A stretch of 57,842 nt of DNA. Origin: Chloroflexota bacterium (GTDB lineage Bacteria > Chloroflexota > Anaerolineae > Anaerolineales > Villigracilaceae). The notes below the pieces were generated by a model. It was not told where the DNA came from. It was given only the letters and a program-made list of their open reading frames with translations, and ran no database searches. Shown piece after piece: positions 51,762-57,842 of this stretch (position 1 is its first letter; each line of letters begins with the position of its first letter). Where the stretch lies: the NCBI GenBank assembly GCA_016234535.1, contig JACRBH010000117.1, positions 1 through 57,842 on the forward strand, written 5' to 3'. Position numbers and translations under genes: made by a program.

Positions 51762-52142
51762 ATGCAGACGCAATTGACTCTCGACTTCACGTCCAGACCT
51801 CCAAAACAAAAGCTGATCATCAAGAATACAACCTGGATGAATGTTAGTGATGTTGCCAGAGGAATAGGTTTCACCATTCCAGTTGAAGTGAGCATTGCTT
51901 TGAGCGATGCTCTTGAACCTCTTCAAACGGAAGATCATGACGACTATGACCAGCGCCTGTATGACGCACTCTGGCTGGCACACCATTATCTCTCCCTGGA
52001 TTGTCAGCGTGAATCCATCACCTTCACCTTCGACTTTCTGCGCGAAGACAAACATACTGGGAAGTTTATCGAAGCCAGTCCGCGGCTGAGAGCTGAAACA
52101 CAGAAGCAAGTTGTGCTGGTCGGCTTGATGCAGGATTTCTAG
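51762..52142 (+). CDS. DUF6573-like mobile-element protein
   Basis: 126 aa. The central part (ARGIGFTIPVEVSIALSDAL then YDQRLYDALWLAHHY) resembles the DUF6573 proteins of plasmids and ICEs, which have unknown function. SD GGAGGA six bases before ATG, eight bases after radC. Family placement is from memory of the motif and is moderate. Confidence 0.7.
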   Translation: MQTQLTLDFTSRPPKQKLIIKNTTWMNVSDVARGIGFTIPVEVSIALSDALEPLQTEDHDDYDQRLYDALWLAHHYLSLDCQRESITFTFDFLREDKHTGKFIEASPRLRAETQKQVVLVGLMQDF

Positions 52143-52152
52143 GAGGCGCTAC

Positions 52153-52254
52153 ATGGCAATTTATCTTGGTAACAAAAACAGGGCGATCTCGTGCAATTTC
52201 GCTCTCCCACAATCCCCACCAAAGAATCACATGGTCATTTGTATACGGCGGTGA
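52153..52254 (+). CDS. 33-aa ORF overlapping the next gene
   Basis: A strong AGGAGG SD six bases upstream supports ATG 52153. The frame (MAIYLGNKNRAISCNFALPQ...) ends at 52254, 64 bases inside the 113-aa gene in another frame. Either it is a translational-coupling peptide for GTG 52191, or a frameshift has separated a 126-aa protein into two pieces. Confidence 0.4.
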   Translation: MAIYLGNKNRAISCNFALPQSPPKNHMVICIRR

Positions 52255-52532
52255 TCGGTCCGTTCAAGAGCAAAGTTGGCGCGAGTTACTTTGCCCGCTA
52301 CGGACGAAACAATCCACACATCCGCACGGCAGATGATGCCGAACGCCTGGCACGCGCAGAACCCATGATGGAGCAGTCCATCGTCGAAGAAAGCATGACC
52401 GACGAAGAACTGTCCATCGCGTTGGAATGCGATGCGCAGAATCAACACGAATATTCACCCAAATTATACCTAGCCTTGCCGGTCGATCTGATCACCTGGC
52501 AAATACAAATACAGGAGAAACAACATGCCTAA
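52191..52532 (+). CDS. 113-aa mobile-element protein
   Basis: GTG start; reads TAVIGPFKSKVGASYFARYG then NNPHIRTADDAERLAR, followed by an acidic tail. The GPF-x-(S/T)K...YG-x-NNPH pattern is one I associate with small plasmid proteins of unknown function. GTG has only a weak SD, so expression may depend on the 33-aa frame. It overlaps the following gene by eight bases. Confidence 0.6.
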   Translation: MQFRSPTIPTKESHGHLYTAVIGPFKSKVGASYFARYGRNNPHIRTADDAERLARAEPMMEQSIVEESMTDEELSIALECDAQNQHEYSPKLYLALPVDLITWQIQIQEKQHA

Positions 52533-53220
52533 CTGGACTGAAAACGAACTGACCATCACCGGTCCCGATGTACAGATAGTAATGAATGCCATCCGTTCTG
52601 AAGCCGATGGAGATGAGGATGCACGCGTCCTGGACTTCGACAGGATCATTCCCTATCCAAAAGAATATAAAGAACTTGACCTGCGCGCACACGAATATCA
52701 ACAGAAATTCCTCGCGATCGATAAGGATGATCCTGAACGTCAGAGCAAGCTCGAAGCACTCGCTGCGGAATATGGAGTTGAACCTGGCACACCCTGGCTG
52801 AAGGACGGTTTCAATAGCGGCGGGTATGAGTGGTGCTGCGAGAATTACGGAACCAAGTGGAATGCGTGCCATCCAACACTGACGACCCGCAGGGACAGCG
52901 CAAGGGATCCCATTCGCAAAACCATCCAATGTTCATACTGTCAAACTGTTCACAAGACCGAGCAGATGACGGTTCTTATGTGCCGGCAATGTGGAAGCCC
53001 GCTGCCTGACTCTCAACCCAAATCAGCCTTCATCGAATTCGACACAGCCTGGAGTCCGCCCATACCCGTGATCGAAAAGCTGGCCAGCATGTTTTCGGAC
53101 CATGCCTTTGAATTGAAATACTTCGAAGGCGGCATGGGCTTTAGCGGACATGCCCGCTGGTCCGAGGGTGTGGAGCAATTTCACCATCAGTATGACTACG
53201 ACGGTCCGCGCGGCGGATGA
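52525..53220 (+). CDS. DUF1281/Api92-like protein with zinc-ribbon insert
   Basis: 231 aa. MPNWTENELTITGP is the classical start of the Api92-like ferredoxin-fold family, and PIPVIEKLASMFSDHAFELK with EGGMGFSG near the end matches its C-terminal half. Between them C136, C139, C153 and C156 form a C-x2-C...C-x2-C zinc ribbon that I do not expect in the usual family. SD AGGAGA. Confidence 0.8.
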   Translation: MPNWTENELTITGPDVQIVMNAIRSEADGDEDARVLDFDRIIPYPKEYKELDLRAHEYQQKFLAIDKDDPERQSKLEALAAEYGVEPGTPWLKDGFNSGGYEWCCENYGTKWNACHPTLTTRRDSARDPIRKTIQCSYCQTVHKTEQMTVLMCRQCGSPLPDSQPKSAFIEFDTAWSPPIPVIEKLASMFSDHAFELKYFEGGMGFSGHARWSEGVEQFHHQYDYDGPRGG

Positions 53221-53253
53221 CTTCAATCAACCAATTCAATAAGGAGCAAACTC

Positions 53254-54018
53254 ATGACCTATCAATCTGAACATCAACGGATGAAACCCGTGCTCGACCT
53301 GGCAAGTCAACTCGACATTGCCACCAATCCAAATCCGCAAGCCATCTTCGAAGCTGGGAACGGAGGCTTTCAAGTCTGGTGCATACCGCAGGAACGCCCG
53401 CAAGGGTGGAGCGGGATCACGATGAATACAGGCGCTTTCTCCAAGCCCTGCGAGTATGTGGGCAGTGTGGTTTGGAAGTGGGATGATGACAAAATTGTGG
53501 CACTTGCCATCGAGACAACCGCCTATGCATTGGCGGATCAAAAGCCCGATGAGTATTGCAATCTGATGGATATCCCCGAAGGCTTCCATCGTCGTACGAT
53601 CTTCAATCGTGACGCGGATATCGATTGGCTCAAGGAAAAAGTGACCTGGCTGTTTGCCCAAGCAGGAGTTCCTTTGCCGCCCTTCGAGTATGAGCAGGCG
53701 CTGCTTTCCGAAATGGGTCCGTACATTCTGACTCACTACGTTTCGGAGGAAGATGAATACGTGGTAATCGTTTCACCGGAAATAGATCCGGAAGAATTCT
53801 GCAAGCCAGGCTATGAAGTCGCGCACACCCTCGAAATCTGGAAGGCGGGTGACTTCCCTGCGGATGTGATCCTGCGTCCCGATCATGAATATCACGAGGC
53901 AGAACCCGAACCCGATGAAGGACTGCTCGTGGAGCAATATGAAAACGCTTCACGTCTGGGTGACGATGATTGGCTGGAAGCCGGATTTGAAGATCAAATC
54001 AGCGGCTGGAGTGAATAA
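53254..54018 (+). CDS. 254-aa unknown protein of the mobile module
   Basis: An acidic soluble protein with several Trp/Tyr-rich segments (GGFQVWCIPQERPQGWSG, GSVVWKWDDDKIVAL) and a very acidic C-terminus (EPEPDEGLLVEQYENAS). No motif or family recognised. SD AAGGAG seven bases before ATG. It is followed by a terminator-like hairpin. Confidence 0.7.
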   Translation: MTYQSEHQRMKPVLDLASQLDIATNPNPQAIFEAGNGGFQVWCIPQERPQGWSGITMNTGAFSKPCEYVGSVVWKWDDDKIVALAIETTAYALADQKPDEYCNLMDIPEGFHRRTIFNRDADIDWLKEKVTWLFAQAGVPLPPFEYEQALLSEMGPYILTHYVSEEDEYVVIVSPEIDPEEFCKPGYEVAHTLEIWKAGDFPADVILRPDHEYHEAEPEPDEGLLVEQYENASRLGDDDWLEAGFEDQISGWSE

Positions 54019-54028
54019 CTTTTCAACA

Positions 54029-54060
54029 GGAGGGCGACCATGTCGCCCTCCAATCTTTTT
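54029..54060 (+). terminator. Terminator-like hairpin before an SD, module series 5
   Basis: GGAGGGCGAC (54029-54038) pairs with GTCGCCCTCC (54042-54051) around a CAT loop, then AATCTTTTT. The SD GGAG of the next gene starts three bases later. An ATG in the loop would use the stem as SD; I reject it as start. Confidence 0.88.
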
Positions 54061-54072
54061 ATGGAGAACCCA

Positions 54073-54483
54073 ATGACCACGCTCTTTCAAACCACGATCG
54101 AAAATTTGTTGAAGGTTCACAACCTACTTGAACAATTCCAATCCCAAATGGATTTTCATGTGCGCTTTTATATGCCCCACTATGACCGTCTCGTGATCGA
54201 ACGGCACGGCAGCATGATCAGTGTCGCTCATTATTTTGAACAAAACGGCGACTTGATTCCCGATCCCGATGTGGAACTACATTTCCCAACCTGGGAGCCG
54301 ACCGCGATCACCCAGTTTATCGGCTTCACGGTCCGCCGTGAGAAATTCATCGAACGCGAGGATAAGACCTACGTGGACATGCGCTTTCACAAGGAGGTCA
54401 CTTCCTTCCTGGCGATGTGGGCGCGGAATATCAAGGCGCAGGGCTGGGCGGAGCGGGGACGTTTGAGCGTTGATAATCCCTGA
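54073..54483 (+). CDS. DUF6908-like protein
   Basis: 136 aa. MISVAHYFEQNGDLIPDPDV (about 57-76) is the motif I associate with DUF6908, a family found with plasmid/ICE accessory genes; function unknown. Ends with a Trp-rich helix (SFLAMWARNIKAQGWAERG). ATG 54073 has SD GGAG; upstream ATG 54040 sits in the hairpin loop. Confidence 0.65.
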   Translation: MTTLFQTTIENLLKVHNLLEQFQSQMDFHVRFYMPHYDRLVIERHGSMISVAHYFEQNGDLIPDPDVELHFPTWEPTAITQFIGFTVRREKFIEREDKTYVDMRFHKEVTSFLAMWARNIKAQGWAERGRLSVDNP

Positions 54484-54489
54484 TATACT
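54484..54489 (+). promoter_or_regulatory. TATACT box, leaderless-type promoter of Fic 2
   Basis: TATACT ends seven bases before ATG 54497. A TTGAGC lies 15 bp upstream of it, inside the previous gene's end. The transcript would begin at or next to the start codon, and no SD is present. Confidence 0.5.
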
Positions 54490-54496
54490 TAATCCA

Positions 54497-55570
54497 ATGA
54501 CGTACCAATATTCATTCACACCTGAAATTGTGCGCCATCTGCAAACCATTGAGAGGGCGCGGGCAGAGGTGACTCTGACAGTATTGCCCCCTGCCATCGC
54601 AGAAGGTTTGCGACTGCGTGCCCGCGTTCGTTCCACTCACTTCTCCACCCGCATCGAAGGAAATCGGCTCACTTTGGTGGAAGCTGAACAGGCTGTCCTG
54701 GAGGGAAAAGGTTTCCCTGGACGAGAACGCGATACTTTGGAAGTCCAGCATTATTTCAAGGCGTTGGCACAGGTTGAGGCCTGGGTGGAGGAAGGCAAAC
54801 CGATCACTGAAGAACGTGTCCGTCAACTACACTCGCTGATATTTACGGGGAAGGGTAAGCGCCCCACACCATACCGGGATGGACAGAATGTGATCAAGGA
54901 CAGTGGCGGCGGTATTGTCTACCTGCCACCTGAAGCCTCTGATGTTCCAAATTTGATGAAGGAACTGACGGAGTGGATACAAAATTCCGAGCGGGAACTG
55001 CCTGTCCCTGTGATCGCTGGTATCGCCCACTATCAGTTCGTGGTTGTTCATCCCTACTATGATGGCAATGGACGCACGGCCCGCGCATTAGCTACGTGGA
55101 TCCTCTATCGCGGTGGGTACGATCTGGGCCGATTTTATGCCCTTGAAGAGTTTTATGCGCAGGATCTGCAGGGATATTATGATGCGTTGGTCACTCACCC
55201 GAATCACAATTACTACTTTGGCCGCGCTGAAGCCGACGTCACTCCCTGGCTGGCTTATTTTCTGAAAGGTATGGCAGCGGTATTTGAGACTGTGTCAACC
55301 GAAATTCGTTCCCAGGCTCTGGCTCCAGACGAAAAGGTGGAAAGCCTGCTGCGCAAGCTTGATCGACGCGCACGAATCGTATTAGGTTTGTTTTCCAAAC
55401 AGGAGGAGATCACCGCCAATGATGTGGCGCGCGTACTCGGACTCTCGCCTCGCCAGGCGCGTGAAATCATGACTGAGTGGGTTAATGCAGGCTGGCTTGA
55501 AGCCAGTAATATGGCCCGCAAGACTCGTAAATATAGCTTATCGGCGGAATATCGGCGGTTTATCGGCTAA
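54497..55570 (+). CDS. Fic-domain protein, second copy
   Basis: 357 aa. HPYYDGNGRTAR (H185) is a complete Fic motif and STRIEGN (E54) the N-terminal inhibitory motif. A C-terminal winged helix (EITANDVARVLGLSPRQARE, about 296-350) follows. It is clearly different in sequence from the Fic at 39204 despite equal architecture, and so not a recent duplicate. It belongs to the mobile module. Leaderless-type promoter. Confidence 0.9.
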   Translation: MTYQYSFTPEIVRHLQTIERARAEVTLTVLPPAIAEGLRLRARVRSTHFSTRIEGNRLTLVEAEQAVLEGKGFPGRERDTLEVQHYFKALAQVEAWVEEGKPITEERVRQLHSLIFTGKGKRPTPYRDGQNVIKDSGGGIVYLPPEASDVPNLMKELTEWIQNSERELPVPVIAGIAHYQFVVVHPYYDGNGRTARALATWILYRGGYDLGRFYALEEFYAQDLQGYYDALVTHPNHNYYFGRAEADVTPWLAYFLKGMAAVFETVSTEIRSQALAPDEKVESLLRKLDRRARIVLGLFSKQEEITANDVARVLGLSPRQAREIMTEWVNAGWLEASNMARKTRKYSLSAEYRRFIG

Positions 55571-55595
55571 ATAACGGCCGTTTCATCCAACTACA

Positions 55596-55640
55596 AAACA
55601 GCCTGAGAGGTTTTCAAAAACCTTTCAGGCTGTTTGATTC
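55596..55640 (+). terminator. Terminator-like hairpin before an SD, module series 6
   Basis: Positions 55596-55613 and 55618-55635 pair over 18 bp with one G-U, around a 4-nt loop (TCAA). A GATTCC and A-rich stretch lead into the SD AAGGAG at 55647-55652. Confidence 0.85.
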
Positions 55641-55659
55641 CAAAAGAAGGAGATACACC

Positions 55660-56169
55660 ATGCTCGCAGGTCTACCAAAGCATCGAATAAAAATTTTCAA
55701 ATCAGATTTCTGTATACGGGATGCCGCACAGGAGAAATATTTTTCCTTCAAGCGAATTCCATCCAATCTGAAGTTCACCTATTTATATCGTGATGCGAGT
55801 AATTACAAATTGCATGGCGAGGCGGTCTTCACCAATCAAACCTTTATGCCCATTGATGAAATTGAAAAGCAAATCCGCTCCTGTCTGAAGGATGGTGAAT
55901 TCTTCATTGCCCGGCAGGTAAATATCGAGGAACGTTTCTTCGATGTTCTTCACGAGGAGGACGATCATCCCTGGCATGAGTTCAACCTGGTGGAGATGAC
56001 AACCGAGCCTCCCTTCGATCCCGAGAATTGGCGTCAACACAAACATAAACGGGACATTACGGAGTTCATTGGCGATCTGGAAAAGACAAACCGCGCCGGC
56101 TGGGACGAGATGAAGGTCCGTGCCGATGTGGTAAAACTTATGGAAAAAAGAAAAAAAAAACAAGTATGA
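55660..56169 (+). CDS. 169-aa unknown protein
   Basis: A soluble alpha/beta protein, with YLYRDASNYKLHGEAVF (about 46-62), EFFIARQVNIEERFFD and DDHPWHEFNLVE patterns. I recognise these as recurring in a small conserved family beside toxin-antitoxin genes, without known function. Ends in a poly-Lys tail. SD AAGGAG. It is followed by a leaderless-type promoter for the next operon. Confidence 0.65.
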   Translation: MLAGLPKHRIKIFKSDFCIRDAAQEKYFSFKRIPSNLKFTYLYRDASNYKLHGEAVFTNQTFMPIDEIEKQIRSCLKDGEFFIARQVNIEERFFDVLHEEDDHPWHEFNLVEMTTEPPFDPENWRQHKHKRDITEFIGDLEKTNRAGWDEMKVRADVVKLMEKRKKKQV

Positions 56170-56179
56170 CGAAATCGGC

Positions 56180-56185
56180 TATACT
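56180..56185 (+). promoter_or_regulatory. TATACT box before the antitoxin-like gene
   Basis: TATACT ends ten bases before ATG 56196, with no SD. The predicted start gives a leader of at most a few bases. Confidence 0.45.
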
Positions 56186-56195
56186 TTAATTAAAC

Positions 56196-56459
56196 ATGAA
56201 CACACACTATTCCGACACAAATCCAAAAGCCGAACGAATCCAGATCGAATTGTTACGAAGCGCACCTGCCTGGCGAAAGATCCAGATGGTCGCCCAGTTG
56301 AATGAGACCGTTCGTACGCTTGCCATGAGTGGTCTCACCCAGAGACATCCGCAGGCAACTCCAGCTGAGTTGCGCCGATTGCTGGCCGATTTAATCCTGG
56401 GAGAAACGCTGGCAGCGCAAGTCTATGGTCCGATACGGAAAAATAAGAGGCTGTCATGA
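56196..56459 (+). CDS. Antitoxin-like 87-aa protein
   Basis: A helical, basic protein (ERIQIELLRSAPAWRKIQMV, then LRRLLADLILGETLA). It precedes and overlaps (ATGA) a nucleotidyltransferase gene. I know this gene pair as a recurrent unit in cyanobacteria and Chloroflexi. Its role as antitoxin or partner is inferred from context. Confidence 0.65.
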   Translation: MNTHYSDTNPKAERIQIELLRSAPAWRKIQMVAQLNETVRTLAMSGLTQRHPQATPAELRRLLADLILGETLAAQVYGPIRKNKRLS

Positions 56460-57034
56460 CTAATGAACCTGTCCAAGCCACCATGCTGGTGATCAAGGTG
56501 CTTTCTGATCTTGGAGTTTCCTACGTGATCGGAGGTTCCCTTGCAAGCGCAGTGCATGGGGTCATGCGTGCGACGATGGATACTGATATTGTCGCTGATC
56601 TGCATGCAGACCATGCCCGGCCCCTGGTGGATGCGCTATCCGCAGTTTTCTATGCGGATGAAGAGATGATCAGGGATGCAATTGAACATCACAGCAGCTT
56701 CAATCTCATCCATCTTGAGACGATGTTTAAAGTGGATGTATTTATTCCAAAGGATCGCGAGTTCGATCAGCTTCAACTCAGCCGACGCACGGCGCAGGTT
56801 ATTTCGACCGACCCGCAAGAAGTCGCCTTTGTCGCCAGTGCGGAGGATACCATCCTGGCTAAACTTGAATGGTATCGCCTGGGAGGGGAATTCTCAGAAC
56901 GCCAGTGGCGCGATATTCTGGGTGTGATCAAAGTCCAGTCGGAAAATCTTGATCTGCCTTATCTTCGAAAGTGGGCGGGACAACTGGGCGTTCCTGATTT
57001 GCTGGAAAAAGCGCTGGAGCAATCCAGCCGGTAA
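56456..57034 (+). CDS. Nucleotidyltransferase (AbiEii/DUF6036-like), putative toxin
   Basis: 192 aa. VIGGSLASAVHGVMRATMDT then DIVADL carries the GGS...DxD nucleotide/metal motif, and FKVDVFI the third acid. EDTILAKLEWYRLGG is the C-terminal helix typical of AbiEii/DUF6036 proteins. Members may transfer nucleotides to tRNA or other targets. Coupled to the 87-aa gene. Confidence 0.8.
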   Translation: MTNEPVQATMLVIKVLSDLGVSYVIGGSLASAVHGVMRATMDTDIVADLHADHARPLVDALSAVFYADEEMIRDAIEHHSSFNLIHLETMFKVDVFIPKDREFDQLQLSRRTAQVISTDPQEVAFVASAEDTILAKLEWYRLGGEFSERQWRDILGVIKVQSENLDLPYLRKWAGQLGVPDLLEKALEQSSR

Positions 57035-57053
57035 ATTTACGAGGATACGATTC

Positions 57054-57302
57054 ATGAAACCCATTCTTCAGGTTCAAGTTAAAACTCGGGGAAGGATTAC
57101 CCTTCCAATGGAATATCGTCAGGCTAATGACATCCAGGATGGTGACGTGGTTATATTGACTCAGATTGGGAATGGATGCTTCGTTATGCGTTCACATGCC
57201 TCGGAAGTAAACCGCTTGGCAGATCAATTGGCGAAACAATGGCGCAAGGATGGCATTACATTTAAGGACCTATATGAAAAATTGTATAAAATACGCAAAT
57301 AA
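57054..57302 (+). CDS. AbrB/SpoVT-family (VapB-type) regulator
   Basis: 82 aa. An N-terminal swapped-hairpin barrel reads QVQVKTRGRITLPMEYR then DGDVVILTQIG. The C-terminal helix (DQLAKQWRKDGITFKDLY) would neutralise a toxin. No PIN-domain vapC follows, so it is an orphan or regulates the preceding pair. SD GAGG. Confidence 0.75.
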   Translation: MKPILQVQVKTRGRITLPMEYRQANDIQDGDVVILTQIGNGCFVMRSHASEVNRLADQLAKQWRKDGITFKDLYEKLYKIRK

Positions 57303-57326
57303 CCAGATATAAACCAACCCACTTTA

Positions 57327-57366
57327 ATCGGCTGAACAGAACCCCTGTTCAGCCGATTTTTATTTC
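57327..57366 (+). terminator. Terminator-like hairpin before an SD, module series 7
   Basis: ATCGGCTGAACAG (57327-57339) and CTGTTCAGCCGAT (57345-57357), perfect 13-bp stem, then TTTTATTT. The SD AAAGGAG (57368-57374) follows immediately. Confidence 0.92.
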
Positions 57367-57378
57367 CAAAGGAGCCAA

Positions 57379-57702
57379 ATGACAAATCTAAAACCCGAAC
57401 TGCTTGTCCTGCCTTTCATGGCTTTGATCGCAGGAACCTCAATTCATCTCGCCTTTGATGAGGTGCTGTCCATGTTAAGAAAAGCAGCAGGAACACACGT
57501 CCACATCGAGCTCAGTTATCCAGGCGCGCCCCATGCCATCGGCTGGACGATCTTCCGCCGCTCACCCAGAAAGTATCTGTATGAAAACCAACCGCTCTTT
57601 CGCTTCGAACGTGGCGCACGTCGCTACATTCGTAAAGCCTATGCCATTCATTATTCGCTGACCAGTGATGATGGCATGACCTATTCCCATTTGCATCTAT
57701 AA
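57379..57702 (+). CDS. 107-aa unknown protein
   Basis: N-terminal hydrophobic stretch (ELLVLPFMALIAGTSIHLAF), then a basic beta-rich part (HAIGWTIFRRSPRKYLYEN). SD AAAGGAG four to five bases before ATG. No family recognised. Confidence 0.6.
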   Translation: MTNLKPELLVLPFMALIAGTSIHLAFDEVLSMLRKAAGTHVHIELSYPGAPHAIGWTIFRRSPRKYLYENQPLFRFERGARRYIRKAYAIHYSLTSDDGMTYSHLHL

Positions 57703-57715
57703 AAAGGAGAAACTC

Positions 57716-57842
57716 ATGTACGACCATGTTCTCGAAGAAATGGCGGATGCCATAGCATTTGAACTCAATGTTACAAGCAACAATGTGCTCAGTGTTCTCA
57801 ATCAATACTGGCAGGATAAGATCGCGCACGTCTGGCAGGTGG
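57716..57842 (+). CDS. 5' end of an unknown gene
   Basis: Begins MYDHVLEEMADAIAFELNVT and runs off the window after 42 codons. SD AAAGGAG. It belongs to the same rightward module, so the module extends beyond this window. Confidence 0.7.
   Translation, partial: MYDHVLEEMADAIAFELNVTSNNVLSVLNQYWQDKIAHVWQV

Noticed and set aside
54040..54072. ATG 54040 with AGGAGG as start of the DUF6908-like gene
   Set aside because: SD and ATG are both inside the terminator-like stem-loop; ATG 54073 has its own SD and matches the expected N-terminus better.
1..57842. tRNA, rRNA, CRISPR arrays, insertion sequences, att sites
   Set aside because: No T-loop/acceptor patterns, regularly spaced repeats, transposase genes or duplicated att-like ends were found by eye; the right end of the mobile module lies outside the window.

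Overview
The window reads as a Chloroflexota (Anaerolineae-like) chromosome segment with at least one integrated mobile module. That assignment is inference from gene content: a MalT/LuxR-type STAND regulator, DUF4386 and YdjM-like membrane proteins, small WSEWFEGLAI-type proteins, many CHAT/STAND genes, and several promoters with the -10 hexamer only 7-10 nt before the start codon (leaderless-type). No rRNA, tRNA, CRISPR array or insertion sequence was recognised.

Region 1 (1-12.7 kb, visibly AT-richer, mostly minus strand) is an accessory/conflict region. It holds a truncated gene whose start lies in a long inverted repeat, a 29-codon peptide gene with its own SD and terminator, and an operon of a 1778-aa CHAT protease-STAND ATPase, a 4-TM protein and a UbiA prenyltransferase. 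It continues with a HAD phosphatase, an ECF sigma factor/zinc-finger anti-sigma-like/YdjM-like operon, two unusual small proteins and a nucleotidyltransferase.

Region 2 (12.8-24.3 kb) has a tightly overlapping minus-strand CpaB-TadZ/CpaE-CpaF (Tad-like) cassette without visible TadB, TadC or pilin genes. A divergent MalT-like LuxR regulator follows, then DUF4386, YdjM-like, flavodoxin-like and small proteins, and an MFS transporter.

Region 3 (24.7-38.99 kb) is a run of twelve minus-strand genes that looks like one catabolic operon. It begins at a TTGAAC-17-TACAAT promoter overlapped by a 28-bp dyad. It encodes an importer-like MFS protein, an S33 peptidase, a CocE/S15 hydrolase, enoyl-CoA hydratase, dipeptide epimerase, agmatinase-family ureohydrolase, URO-D-like protein, P450, TetR regulator, acyl-CoA ligase, S12 serine hydrolase and PepD. 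The simplest reading is uptake and breakdown of a modified peptide or amide, with CoA-dependent side-chain degradation.

Region 4 (39.1-47.3 kb) is a defence-like block: a Fic protein, a PD-(D/E)XK-XPD helicase fusion and a 1263-aa alpha/beta-hydrolase-CHAT protein. The helicase and CHAT genes each have the same 26-nt dyad element 218-243 bp upstream.

Region 5 (47.3-57.8 kb, plus strand, runs off the window) is a plasmid/ICE-like module. It has a DnaG-type primase, a beta-clamp homologue, RadC, DUF1281/Api92-like and other mobile-element families, small single-TM proteins, a second Fic protein and a nucleotidyltransferase toxin-antitoxin-like pair. It starts at a near-consensus promoter (TTGACA-17-TATACT). 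Intrinsic-terminator-like hairpins recur between gene groups, each ending a few bases before the next Shine-Dalgarno. This layout suggests regulated read-through or processed, hairpin-capped mRNAs, and it is the least expected pattern in the window.
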